Below, piece by piece: positions 11,831 through 23,408 of a stretch of 64,000 bases of DNA. A program made the position numbers and the translations under genes. Below the pieces are notes generated by a model. That model made no database searches. It was given only the letters and a program-made list of their open reading frames with translations, and was not told the origin of the DNA. The stretch comes from Trachythela sp. YZ-2020. Lineage: Eukaryota; Cnidaria; Anthozoa; Malacalcyonacea; Clavulariidae. Each line of letters begins with the position of its first letter. Positions within the stretch are counted from its first letter, which is position 1. Location of the stretch: the NCBI GenBank assembly GCA_016169945.1, contig JADLSH010000212.1, positions 1,086,001 to 1,150,000 on the forward strand, given 5' to 3'.

Positions 11831-12522
11831 ATCATATACTAGAGCATGTTAATTTGCGCAATATAAATATTGAATATTAATATTATTATTATTACTGATA
11901 AGAAGTTTTGACGTACAAAATAGTAGCCTAGCCCCAATTTCATACTTGAAAATGAAGCTTTTTAAACCGCTATTTATAATCATGTTATAATAAACAGTTA
12001 GTTTGGAAATTTGTCAATTAAATATATATTCAATTCAATGCGTTTCCTTTTTAATGCAAGCTTTAAGAATCTATCGCTTTTTCGAACAAAGGTCTCTATC
12101 ACACGTTGCCAGTTATGAAAATAACATAAACACTAGAAGTTACTATCGCGAGGAATATGCTGCCTCCGCTTCTGGCATGCACAGAAGCATGTTACAACAG
12201 CAGGTTTTTCTCTTAGGCAAGGCATTGCATAAATGTTAAACCACTATAAACATTATCTCACACTATATCAGAAAAATTCCGTTGTTAAAATTTGTTCGCA
12301 TGCTCGAGCCCGGAACAATAAAATTGAATGTAATTAATAGTACAATTGATATACACATATAATTGATAACAACAAATTTGTGGTATTACCGTTATTTAAA
12401 TGTACAACAACTAAAACACAACTTCTGATTAAGTATGAAATGTCACTTTTATTAAGTAGGCAACGGACAACAAGTTTCAATGTTACCAAGGTAACATATT
12501 ATATAAAATGTCAATAGCATTT
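11831..12522. other. AT-rich sequence, no feature identified
   Basis: Contains a short (ATT)n run near 11880 and no coding signal that I can support. Confidence 0.4.
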
Positions 12523-12896
12523 GGGGGCTTCGGTGGCGCAATCGTTAGAGCAAGCGCCTTTCACCTCTGATATCGTGGGTTCAAGTCCCGTTGGGGCGAC
12601 TTATGATAGCCATGTGAAAAGAGTTAGTAAACTCTCTGCCGAAAGTCGTGGGTTTTCTCCGGGTACTCCGGTTTCCTCCCACAGGGAATGTTGACAGGGT
12701 GGGTTGGGTTTAACCCCTAACTGGCCCTTCCACCGTAGCTGTGCTCCGTGATGGCGAGCAAAAGGTGGCTTTCATATGCGCCCTAGAAAGCCTTCGACTT
12801 GGTCACGTTGAGCTGTGTCCTTCGCAATTCAGCTTAGCTCTCAGCTGCAAGTAAGGATAATAAGCACCCCTGCTTACTTACTTACTTACTTAAAAA
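12523..12896 (+). mobile_element. tRNA-derived SINE with conserved central domain
   Basis: The tRNA head has an A box (TGGCGCAATCG, about 12534) and a B box (GGTTCAAGTCC, about 12579). A central block containing GTCGTGGGTTTTCTCCGGGT follows, then an unrelated body and a (CTTA)5 tail at 12876-12893. The same central block occurs at about 53437 and, diverged, about 59105. It may be one of the conserved eumetazoan SINE domains (Nin-DC is my guess). Imperfect copies of a 45-bp flank ending AAATGTCAATAGC lie on both sides. Confidence 0.8.
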
Positions 12897-12968
12897 AGTT
12901 CTAATTTTACCAAAGGTCACATATGTACATGCCACATGAAATGTCAATAGCGATCTTAATTAAACCAT

Positions 12969-13925
12969 TCAAACGTCAATTCTGGTGACGTCAATAAACT
13001 TCTTTATCCCAGTGTCATATGTGATTTGAACATCTGGCGTGGAAAGTAAAGCAACCGTCAGGTCTTCGGGAGAAACTGTAGATAATTCTATCTTTTGTGG
13101 AATAAACTCGATAATTCTCCCCAAATTGTCGCTGTAAATAGACAAGCTGATGGTATCACCATGCTTTTTCAAAATTCTCAAAGAGAGCTCTTAATAACCA
13201 TTGCTTATTCCAAGAACCAACTTTCTGTATTAAATGACAGGTCTCACATTCGAGTACGCTTCCTTGTTTTGGAGTAGTTTACTTTCCGCACTTATAGCAA
13301 GCATGATAGGTGGCAATGGACTCTACTCCTAATAAACTCACACAGACTCCCAGGGTGAACAATATTTGGACATCCTCAACAACAGCTTCAATAAATGCTT
13401 GGAGTGTTCAAATATCTATTTCCACCCCCATCTTGCTTCAATCGAAGATTCTTTAGCTTGTAAGTGTTATCTGCTTCGTGGCGGGTCAACATATTGCTCC
13501 CACAAAATTAGTTTCATCGATGCAGTTGGGTCAACGATTACAAGTTCTTGTTTTTTCAACTGACCACTGGAGCTCCTTCAATTTGTTATTTTCTTACATC
13601 CATCTACTTTTACGGCCTTTGGCTTGACAGTGACCAGTTGCTCGGCTGAAAGTTGGCTTAATGATGCCAGAGATGCCAGAGATGCAACAGAAGAAAAGGC
13701 AAGATCTACGTGTTGAAATTTGATGCTTGCATTCAGTGGTGTTACATTTGTGATTTTATCAATCACGACGTCTTCCTTTCGATATCTCTTACTGGTTCTG
13801 AATTTCTGAGTCTTCTCATCTTGGTACTTTTCTAAAGTTGCTCCCTTTTCTGGAGAGAAACACACAGCATTCATGGAGCCATTGGAAGTTTGTAATGCCA
13901 TTTTAAAATATTTGCAGCTCCCAGA
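12969..13925 (-). pseudogene. OB-fold-like (RPA-like) protein remnant
   Basis: Minus-strand reading gives, in order, KYFKMALQTSNGSMNAVCFS (13890 region), then after frame changes KKQELVIVDPTASMKLILWE with QYVDPP (about 13500), then DNTYKLKNLRLKQDGGGNRY, and finally a 70-residue frame to 12969. The pattern of a nucleic-acid-binding OB fold (VDPTxSxKLxLWE) recurs in uncharacterised cnidarian proteins that I recall. At least two frameshifts make it a pseudogene. The 3' end of a LINE abuts its N-terminal side at 13930, so that insertion may have cut the gene. Confidence 0.55.
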
Positions 13926-13929
13926 TGCC

Positions 13930-16900
13930 GATGAATGAATGAATGAATGATAATAATATTTATTCAGGCAAACCACCATCACAGATTGTGTTTTTCAGGT
14001 GGTTCCTGGGAAACATTAAACATATTACATTTACGGTAAAGTTATTTACAATACATGAATTTACGATAATAATATATACTACAAAAAAGATCATGTGTAT
14101 TACTTCTAACATTGAGGGTATGGTAATTTTAGAAGTTCGCTTCTAAAAGGACCTAACTGTTCAATTTGTTTGATAGCAGAGTTTACTGAGTTATATTCCT
14201 TACAGCCTTGATAAAGTAGTTTCTGTTTTCCCCAATTTGTCTTAGGTTTGCTTAGGTAAATATCGTCCTTGCGTCTTGTGTTATATCTATGGTTAGTGGT
14301 AGGCAGTTCGAAAACGAACTCTGTTAGATTATTTTTAATTTTATGTATGGTTAGTATTCTGTGAAGATAGCGCCGGTGGGAGAGTGGATGCCATTGTAGC
14401 TTGTTGAGGGCTTCGGTGGAGGAGGACAAGTAAGGAGCGTCAAGAATGCACTTCGCAGCTTTGTTCTGGAGGATTTGCAGCTGATCCATGAGGGACAAGC
14501 CACTGAGAGATTAAGGTAAGGTCCTCATTCATATGTTTCTCAATGTCTTTGGTCGAGTTGGAGGAATAGTATAGTAGGGTGTCATCAGCGTAGAGTATAA
14601 TTTTGCAGTGTTTTATAATGTTAGGCATGTCGTTGACGTAGATAATGAATAACAAGGGACCCAAAATGCTTCCTTGCGGAACACCAACTGACACCGGTAA
14701 AGAGCTGGATAACGAGTCGTTAATGGATGTTACTTGTCTACGGGAGGTGAGATATGACTGAAACCAATTTAGTGAGTTGTCCTCCAGACCAATTGATTTC
14801 AATTTGTCTAACAGAATAGCATGGTCAACAGTGTCGAAGGCTTTGCTAAAGTCTAAGAAAACAGATGCTGTGACCATACCGTTATCAGCATTATCAAGGA
14901 CATTGTCTGTGAAAAAAGCCAAAGCAGTACTGGTCGATAGTTTAGGCCTGAAGCCAAATTGTTGAGAGGAGAGGATGTTGTTTGCGGTTAGATGTGCATA
15001 GATCTGCGTGTGAACGAAACGTTCCAGGATTTTGCTTAAGATGGGCAAAACGGTAATGGGTCTGTAATTGGACATATTCGAGCGATTTCCTGATTTAAAA
15101 ATAGGTGTTACTTTACCGTCTTTCCAAATCTGAGGGAAGGTAGAGGATTTGAGTGATTGGTTAAATATATGGGTTATAACTGGGGCAATAACTGTGGCTG
15201 CATCTTTCAGAAGTCGGGCGCTGATACGATCGAGGCCGGTGGATTTGTTAGTTTTTAAAGTCAACAGTTGTTTGACTACAGACGAAACTTCGATCTCGTT
15301 GAATTTAAATGTAGCATTAACATGGGCGGGTGGGACAGAAGCAAGGGTAGATCGTGTCCATTTTTGTTTAATTGCATTAGCCAAAGTTAATCCAATACTT
15401 GTGAAGAAATTGTTAAAGAGAGAGGATATAGACTTAGCATCCCTGTGTTCCACTCCATTAGATATTATAGAACTTGGGGGTGATAATGGCTTGCTACGTG
15501 ATGTTAACTCATTTAAAGTTTTCCAAAGACCAGAGGGATTTTTGTTGTTTTCTTTAATCAGATTCTCGTAATATTAAGCCTTGCATTCACGTATACTCTT
15601 GTTTACAAAACAGCGGAGCTTGCGATATGCGGACCAATGGCTTTCAGATTTTGTTTTTTGTGCTTTCTTTAGATGGTAATCTCGATCTTGCATTGCCTGA
15701 CTTATCTCAGCAGTCATCCAAGGAATGCTAAAACCTTTAACTTTCATTTTCTTGATCGGTGCGTGTTGGTCTGCTAAGTCTATGAACTGGTTGCACCAGT
15801 TATTGACGGTGACATCAACATCGCTATCATCAACTACAGCCGACCAAGTGGTATCTCTGAGATCTTGTAAGAATGACTGTTTGTTGTAATGTTTGTATGA
15901 ACGGTATTCGATTGTACGTGGGGGAGCTTTAGAGACACCAGCTTTAAAGACGCAGAAAACGAGAGAGTGGTCACTTAACGAGCAGGGAATTACGCCATTT
16001 CGGATAATCCTGTGAGAATTGTTTACAAAAACTAAGTCAATCATCGTTTGCGATGTTTCCGTGATTCTTGTCGGTTCTCTAATTACTTGGTCTAGGTGGA
16101 GTTGACGGGAGAAATTATTGAGCATTTGTTTAGAGGGGGACCGGTGGCTTTTACTGAGGTCAACGTTGAAGTCACCCAACAAAATAAGTTCGCTGTCGAT
16201 TGGAAGTTTTTGAATAACACTGTTCAGTTGGCTAATGTAGTTTTCCAAAGATTTATTAGGAGCACGGTAAACACAGCATATAAATAGTTTTTTAGCCTTT
16301 GCTCGTAGAATTTCAATCATACAGTTTTCTAGGTCATCATTCATGAGGTCAGAGTGTGTTTTGAATGGCAAACCATCACGAACATAAATGGCGGTGCCAC
16401 CACCAATTTTCTCCTGACGGTCCATTCTTACTACAGAGTATCCAGGTAAACTTATTTCGGCGTCCGAGATACTTGGTTTAAGCCAGGTTTCAGATGTCGA
16501 GAATACGTCATATGGGTTATCCTTCATTAGTAAGCGGAGGGAATCTATTTTAGGCAATATACTTCGGGTGTTAAGATGGGAGATCTTTATTCCACGTACA
16601 TTAGGTGGTGGTATGGAAAAACTGCAATTGGGACCAGGGTTAGTAGAAATGTCATTTGATAGTGATATTAGGATGATAGAAATTGAGAAGTTCATGGCAA
16701 TACGAAGTCCGCGGATCAATTTCTTGTCAGACGAGAGAGGTTTGGCGGAGGTTGAGTGATGATTAGTAATGTGAGAATGGGAATATTCCCTTACATTGGG
16801 AGTTGACAACAATTGGGATACATACAAGGTTTCATGGTTGAGAGCGGCTGGTGGGGATTGCGACACCTCGCGGGTAAAACTTGACAAATAGAGGTAGAAA

Positions 16901-16953
16901 TGCAAAATAACCATTAAATTACGTGAGGTCAAAGTCGATGCAATAAACGCCAT
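13930..16953 (-). mobile_element. Nearly whole CR1/L2-like LINE (endonuclease + RT), one stop, one deletion
   Basis: On the minus strand a single frame runs from 16953 to 14440, broken only by TAA at 15574-15576. The N-terminal part has a hydrophobic stretch and DISTNPGP (residues 101-108), then an apurinic endonuclease (KISHLNTRSILPKIDSLR, ELILLGDFNVDLS, SLSDHSLVF), then reverse transcriptase (GVPQGSILGPLLFIIYVNDM, LYADDT). Near 14500 the coding text jumps from SQWL to the far C-terminal SLMDQLQILQNKAAKCILD in another frame. About 80-100 residues are missing there. The C-terminal domain ends at 14106, and the 3' UTR ends in (ATTC)n at about 13935. The copy cannot move on its own, but its few lesions suggest recent insertion. 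Confidence 0.9.
16630..16653 (-). other. 2A-like NPGP motif in LINE ORF
   Basis: DISTNPGP follows the hydrophobic stretch MNFSISIILISLSN. The consensus for 2A ribosome skipping is D-V/I-E-x-N-P-G-P. Here Ser replaces Glu, so activity is uncertain. Confidence 0.5.
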
Positions 16954-18162
16954 AACAAACGACGAGGATAAATTTTGCGCCAGACAAAGGTCAAGATAAG
17001 GTCAAGTTGCGAAATGTTATGAAAACTGTAGCTATGAGTAGCTGGCTAACGACAATAATCTGGGTATCCGAAGATATACCAGGAGTTGACGATGGAGTAT
17101 GAGCAGCGAGTAGGAAGTGTTTCGATCACCAATAATAGTACACTTTACAGTCCGTGCAGAATTTCAGATATATAGTAGAGCCAATAGAGACACTTGATGA
17201 ACGCGGTAAAATTTAAAATACTGTTACCAGGCAACGAATAACAAGATAGTTCTAGCAACGGTTAATCGATATAAAGTAGAGAATATTTCGAAATTAAAAT
17301 GAGTATACCGATAGAAATTGGTATGAATGTTGTGCCAACGAACGTTAAATTTTCTTTAATTCCGCAGCAACACGATTGAGAGAAATTCCGTCTTATAAAA
17401 CGAGACTAAGATGTCGGCGAACCAGACCATATACAGCCAAGTATAAAATGTTGAATAAAACCAGTTAGTGAAGAGATGCTAAAGAAATTAGTATACCAGG
17501 AAGATCACGATGTATTTAGGAACGTATAAACCACAAAGGAAATACTACTCAAGTTCGATTAAACAATAGTAAATTAGATTTTTATAGGAGGCTCAACTAG
17601 CACATCCTGACCGTGCTGACGTCATATACTCAACAGGCGAAACTGCATGGAGATGGCATTGAAATCCTTTACCTGGCGCTAGAAAATAAAAAAGGGCATT
17701 ACATTTCATTTGTAGTGTTTTCCTAGTTTAATACGAGTATTGACTATTGGTTTAGTTATAAACAGTGTATACAGTACCGTATTTACATTGATTTTGGCTT
17801 GCCATCTTTGCTAAATCTTAAAAAGAAAGAAAACTTTTTATTTTTTTGCGGTCCGGTATCCAGTTAAATGGTGCGTTTTGATTGGCTAACGAGCGGTCCG
17901 GTATCCTGCTATCCGGACCGTTGCGTGAGCAAAACAAAACAAATCAAGATTTTTAATCTTGTTTCACCGCCCTCCTGTTTTAAACTCTCAAACTATTAAA
18001 TACTTTTAAATATTTGAACTTGTTTTGACCACAGTTTTGACATTGTGTAACCGTTAATGATTCCAAATGTTTGTAACGGAAGTGAGGTGACGTACGCGCG
18101 TCATTGTAAATAATAAAATTTCATAGTACAAATTTGATTTCTTTGACCGCTAAAAATAAAAA
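16954..18162. other. LINE 5' flank and TATCCGG-rich repeat DNA
   Basis: No gene seen. Up to about 17500 it may include the LINE 5' UTR. From about 17855 there are GCGGTCCGGTATCC motifs and ATTGGCTAA that belong to the palindromic family centred at 18236. Confidence 0.4.
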
Positions 18163-18308
18163 TGTTATTTAATGGCTTAGCTCGGTCCGGATAGGGGAAT
18201 ACTGTGCCCTCAGTCGTGAAAACGGCCCTCGGCCTTCGGCCTCGGGCCGTTTTCACGACTTCGGGCACAGTATTCCCCTATCCGGACCTCGCAGCCATTA
18301 AATAACAT
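18163..18308. repeat. Long palindrome (TATCCGGACC family)
   Basis: ATGTTATTTAATGGCT at the left pairs with AGCCATTAAATAACAT at the right. The arms of about 70 bp include CGGTCCGGATAGGGGAATAC and meet at a GGCCGAGGGCC-type core. Its surroundings from 17855 carry further copies of the CGGTCCGGTATCC motif. Confidence 0.85.
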
Positions 18309-19627
18309 ATATATAGTTTTCCGGCCACTGTGTGCCTTACATGCGGTGGTCAATCAAATGATTTAATGACATTTAGATCTAGTAGTAGTATAAGGTGTCA
18401 TATCACTCTCAAAATGACAAAAATGTACATATGCAGTTGATATACAGGGCTCTATCTCATAGAGCAGATTAGTAATTTTCATAACATAAATATGTGATAT
18501 ATTAGTTAATTGATACGAGGGGTGCATAACTCTAAAAGGGATTTTTCGAGGGTTTTCTTGTGGATTTATAGGGATTTTGTTTCAAGGTACCGGTGTATGA
18601 GTTTTTTGGAGTGATACACCCCTCGAGTTGATTGGTGTTTGGAATTAGTTGACAGTCAAGCACAACAGTTGCTTGCTGAACAAACAGAGCTATTAAAGTG
18701 ATAGACGAGCACTGTTTTCCGCGAGAATCGTTAGAAAAACGTTCGTCACCTCACACGTAAATCGAGTCATAGTATTAGACGTAGAAGATAAAAGGTTTTT
18801 ACTTACAGAAAATGTTTGCTCGCAGTACTGTAGGAGAAAGAAATTCCACAAAGCACAAGGTGAAGCATTCTTTTAACCTTGCCCTTTGTCTCTTCATGAC
18901 AAGATATAATTTTCGCATTGTAGCAAAATAACAATGGCTATAGCTTTGATTTATTCCATTTTCATTTTATTGAACGCTGTTTAATTTGTAGAACAACTTA
19001 TCATTTTACGTGCACTGAAGTTGAACAGAAGGCTAATAATGAATCAAAACTCATCATCACACGAAATCACACGTTGTCATACTTATCATCACACGAAATA
19101 ATAAGCTGGTTTTTTCTTATTATTGAGTGTTGTTGAGGTTCAGTGAATATAAATACCTTACTCCTCCTCATGGTCACGGATTATCGCAAAACATAATACA
19201 GCTGAATTTAATAATTTAACCCAAACGGCAAATAATTGACTTATAACATCTACAAGAAGTCTTATAATAACAAAGCTTACCAAACTAAAGATGCAAATGT
19301 ACAGTTGTTTCACACGTACAGCAGTGAGTCTTGATATGAAATAAATGAAATTTGAACACACATGGCCAAATGTACTTGACAGATATACTACATGTAGCTA
19401 TGTCTCAAGCACTATTTTATTATATAAACATAAGTGTTATATAGAGTTTTATGCCACTGAGAAAAATCGTATTTAAACACACGTAAAAAATACGATATTT
19501 TTACGTGTGAAAATATCATTTTTGCAAGCCAATCAAAAACCTATTACTATTTGTGTACTATTTACATATTTGTTTTGAGTTGCTATATGAATTGTCGTTT
19601 GTTTGTAATTTGTTTATAAAATAAACA
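18309..19627. other. AT-rich sequence, no feature identified
   Basis: No gene or clear element. GATACACCCC-type matches at about 18515 and 18605 (GGGGTGCATAAC, GATACACCCCTCG) hint at another foldback repeat. Confidence 0.35.
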
Positions 19628-19775
19628 GAATAGTACATGGTTGCTTGGAAATATGGAATTTATTTCTCGTGTTGAAGAGAATATTGCTCACTCGTTCGCT
19701 ACGCTCACTCGTGAGCAATATTCTCTTCAACACTCGAAATAAATTCCATATTTCCGCGCAACCATGTAATATTCT
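19628..19775. repeat. Long palindrome, about 70-bp arms
   Basis: GAATAGTACATGGTTGC at the left pairs with GCAACCATGTAATATTC at the right. The arms include GTTGAAGAGAATATTGCTCA and meet near 19701. A few mismatches only. No duplication could be called. Confidence 0.85.
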
Positions 19776-20099
19776 CTATTTATTCATTCGCTCACTGGCT
19801 TGTGTATACAATAAACAAAATGATTTCCATTTCACGGGTCAAAGTCATTAGTTATTTACCGTCAAAGTCATATGCGATCAATTACAATGTGTCAATGGGT
19901 TATTTCTGGCTGTAAAATAGCCGATAAACTCATGAAAACAAATTGTTTGCCTCTAGACTGAACACTAAAGTTCATCATCTTCTATGTATATCGGCAGAAA
20001 TAGATAAATCGATACTTAGCTAAGTTGTTCGGAAAATTTCGATCATTTGCATACATAAATAATCCCATAATTCACACCCACTAATTCTAAAAATTACTT

Positions 20100-20830
20100 G
20101 AAATTCGGTCTTTTCCGCCGGAAAAGCGTCGTCTCCAACGACACGAAGTTGACTTCTCGACAATACATAGATCCACGCATGGGTCGAGTGAACCCTGGAG
20201 ACACCTTAGCACGCCACGAATAGTATGTTGCCTCGCTGAGGCTCGGCAGCAATAATTCAAATGAGATTAGTTGCTATTTTTTGTCTCCGCGAACGACAAT
20301 TTTGAAGAATTTGTACCGTTTCGTTTTGCTGCAAGCTTTGTGTTAATAACGCCAGAAATAAGATGTCGATGACGTCAATGTAAAGAACAATTTAGCATCG
20401 AAAATACCTGTTAATGTCTACAATTTCGCTCACTTAATTGCTGAAAATGTGCACGTACTTTAAATAATTGAGCTTCCTTGTCCTTGAATTTCTTCATTAG
20501 TAAAGAGTCTATAATGAGGTACGATTCTATGTTGAGACGACTTCACCGTGTACAAATATTTTGCAAGTTAAATTTTTTTCGTGGCAACACAACGGTTTTG
20601 TAATTCGATGGCAGTCAAGAGGCAGGGGGTGGGGTATTTGCCCCGGGCTTCTACTTAAAAGGGGCCACCAAATAGAAATGAAGTATATATCTGATACATG
20701 ATATAATTATGTATTTATTTAGCATGACGTAAACTATTATCCTCGCGTCACTGCAAGATCTGAATATAGACACCTGTTAGGAAATGAATCTATCGCAATT
20801 CGTTTAAAATTAATTTTATCTGACTTCCCA
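20100..20830. repeat. Duplicated block Y, copy 1 (uninterrupted)
   Basis: Nearly the same sequence is found at 25925-26283 and, after a transposon, 29341-29700. Shared anchors include GCCAGAAATAAGATG, CTGTTAATGTCTACAATTTC and TAATTGAGCTTCCTTGTCCT. This copy keeps the empty transposon target (20460-20463). It precedes a damaged signal-peptide exon. Confidence 0.85.
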
Positions 20831-20942
20831 TTTAAGCATATTATTATTATGTTACACTGAACATGGCCATAACGCTCAAGATTCAAAAGTGGCAACGAAG
20901 ACCAGTTTTAATTTGAGTGAGATCTTGTAATTTTTTCCAAAA

Positions 20943-21050
20943 ATGCATCTTGTGTTGCTAACTATCCTGTTCACTTTTGTAAAAGGAAAGAAGAATTGTA
21001 AACCTGGTGAACAAGACATCACTTCACAGCCATTTCGTTTGGCCGTTCGT
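20943..21050 (+). pseudogene. Orphan signal-peptide exon, copy a (donor lost)
   Basis: ATG at 20943 opens 36 codons beginning MHLVLLTILFTFVKGKKNCK and ending ITSQPFRLAVR. It closely matches the first exon of the fibrinogen-like gene at 37532. The splice donor (GGTAAGT in the intact copies) is replaced by TGTTTTG, so it cannot be joined in the same way. No PAN, EGF or fibrinogen exons follow before the next exon copy. Confidence 0.8.
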
Positions 21051-21639
21051 TGTTTTGTTCAACAACTAATTTTAATATTCTAGGTAAAAAAGTTTCTCAA
21101 TACACAAAATATATACATTGACACACCAATCTTGATGACTACACTTCCGTTAATTAATACAATTTCTACTATAATTTATCATGACACCACATGAAAACAT
21201 TGCGTTGGAGGAGCAGGGGTCTAATAGTAGTAGACTAAGTTTGTGTATACAGACTGACATTTGCATGAAGGCTAGTATGTAATAGAATTACAATTCGGTA
21301 GCTTATTTCCAGTTCTTACAAAAGAGAATTAGATATGTTATGTGTCTCATCTCGCTTTCCCAATTAGGGAACATGTATGTAAGATGACGTAGCGACGCTA
21401 TTCCAACGGTTTAAATCTGAGGTTCAGATGAATTCTGAACTTGAATAAATCTAAATATATTGAAAAATATATAAGTAAGAGAAGATATTGAATTCTAGTT
21501 TTGAACAAAATATAATTAGATCAGTTACACTTTCGTGTGCAATGTCAACAATTTAAGTCTCTGTCACTCCCTATGTTTGTAAAATATTTTTAATTTAATC
21601 TTTTTATCTCATGAACATTTTGACGTATCCTTGAAAGCA

Positions 21640-22108
21640 AACCTCCCCCAAAATGACGAGACCTGACGTGAGGGCGCGAGGGTGCGAGGGTGCGAGCTTA
21701 AAAGCTCCGCATTTAATGCGGTTTTTTTCACCGCTTCTTCTGTAAAAGTGAATGTGAAACTACACCTGATTGAGGATAAAGGAAAATTTTACCTGCTAGA
21801 AGTAAAGAACTGTGGTCGCGAACGGGTTTGGGTGTGTTTTTTTTGCGGATATTAATTGTTTATAACTGCGATTTTAGCAGTAAAGTTTAATTAAAACGGT
21901 TTGATTATCATCACGCAAGCAAACGGCGCACGTAAGGCGCACGCGATATCAGACGCACGCTCAAGATCGTTCATTCAAGTGCACGCGCAAGTACAATTAG
22001 AACTTTGGTAACTAAACATTAAAAGTATTTGCCTTTCGTAAATTATACTTCTGTGGATTTTTCAAATTAATTTAAATAATGAATGCAGAGACAAACATCT
22101 GATTAAAA
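21640..22108 (+). other. Possible 5' UTR of the following LINE
   Basis: GC-rich repeats of GGGTGCGA (about 21675-21700) and the hairpin-like AGCTTAAAAGCT/CCGCATTTAATGCGG lead into the open frame of the LINE. The assignment is positional only. Confidence 0.3.
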
Positions 22109-22970
22109 CTGTTACTGTTTATATTACTGGCCAACTCAATTAAACTCTTCTCGGTTTCATGCTCAACTGGAAATGAAATTCTTACCACGAGCTCAAGTAT
22201 TGAACAATCTATATATTACGTTTCTGGTACATCGCCACCTTATTACAACTTGATTTCACGAAAGACATTTTCCCGACTGAGACGACGATCGCGTAGAGCA
22301 TCCTCCCGCATCCAGTATTATCCGAATAGTATCGCCTCATTCCAAGTGTTACTGCGTGCAGGAGATATCGAGTTAAACCCAGGTCCAGATAGTTCTTCGG
22401 ATCATCAACACCACAACCATCAAAGGCCTAATACGATTAACACCTCTACTGCTTCGTTGTATCGTGAAATGCCAAGTGGTATGAAAATAGTTCATTGGAA
22501 CTTAAACAGCATTGCTCCTCATCCTGGCAACTGTAAACTTGACGAACTGTTTTTATCAAACCCTGGTAAAGAATGTCACATCTTGGGTATAACCGAGACT
22601 TGGTTGAGTAGCAGTTCCAAAAATTCTGAAATTCAAATCTCTGGATATTGTGTCGAAAGACTTGACCGTGCTGAAATTAACTTGCCTTTCACTAAACTTG
22701 GCGGCGGTGGAATTGCTGCATATATCGACAAAAGTATTCCATACGTTAGACGAAAAGATCTGGATGGTATGCTTTGCTTGCCGTTGTCCCCAGTATGACA
22801 TCACCACGCGGTTGAAAGAATTTGAACGCCAAATCACCGACGCATACTTTGAAGGCTGTCAACTTACAATAATGGGTGACTTTAATATTAATCTATTGGC
22901 TAACAATGCGTATGTGAAATCATGGCTCGATCTTGTTGAAAATTTCCAACTGCAGCAACTTATTTTGTAG
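22109..22970 (+). mobile_element. LINE 5' part with 2A motif and endonuclease, truncated
   Basis: From about 22109 the frame codes for a hydrophobic stretch (LLLFILLANSIKLFSVSC), a basic region, then AGDIELNPGP, then an endonuclease domain (KIVHWNLNSIAP, ILGITETWLSSSSKNSEI, LGGGGIAAYIDKSIPYVRR). Near 22765 part of the endonuclease is missing and the frame shifts. A later piece, QLTIMGDFNINLL, is seen at 22858-22900. A SINE follows at 22975 and no reverse transcriptase is found. The frame has no ATG before 22250, so the true start is unclear. Confidence 0.8.
22364..22387 (+). other. 2A ribosome-skipping motif DIELNPGP
   Basis: LLRAGDIELNPGP fits the full 2A consensus D-V/I-E-x-N-P-G-P. Such motifs are known near the N-terminus of some APE-type non-LTR retrotransposon ORFs, where they split the translation product between Gly and Pro. 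Confidence 0.75.
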
Positions 22971-22974
22971 TCCT

Positions 22975-23105
22975 AGCCTGGAGAAGTTGCGAAAAATGCA
23001 ACTTAGGCCCTCTGGCAGGAATTGAATCTGCGGCCCTGCGATTCTGATACGGTCTACAAAAATGTATATATAATTCCGTTCGAGTATTCCATTTACAAAC
23101 ACCAT
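22975..23105. mobile_element. SINE copy with inverted 5' part
   Basis: Positions 22975-23045 are the reverse complement of the tRNA head and body seen at 23262-23325. The following 23046-23105 (TCTACAAAAATGTATATATA...) is in the same direction as the tail of the second copy. Head inverted and tail direct is the layout left by twin priming. Confidence 0.65.
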
Positions 23106-23225
23106 TTATTATTAATCTTATCGAACGAAATGCCGAGAAAAATCTTGAATTTACCCATACACCATATACTGGCATCACTCCCATCCTATATACTGAACTT
23201 GCGGTTGACACTCAGCAACTGGACT

Positions 23226-23408
23226 CTGCAGCTCAGTTGGTTAGAGCGCTGCACCGGAATCGCAGGGCCGCAGATTCAATTCCTGCCAGAGGGCCTAAGT
23301 TGCATTTTTCGCAACTGCTCCTGGCTAGGTCTACAAAAATGTATATATAATTCCGTTCGAGTATTCCATCTACAAACACCATTTACTATGTTATGTTATG
23401 TTATGTTA
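23226..23408 (+). mobile_element. tRNA-derived SINE with (TTATG)n tail
   Basis: An A box (CAGCTCAGTTGGTTAGAGC, 23231-23249) and a B box (GATTCAATTCC, about 23273) mark a tRNA-like head. The body includes TAAGTTGCATTTTTCGCAAC and the tail has about four ATGTT units at 23385-23408. Confidence 0.75.

Noticed and set aside
12523..12600. True tRNA gene
   Set aside because: A and B boxes are present, but the acceptor stem does not close and a SINE body and tail follow. The same holds for 23226, 53308 and 58986.
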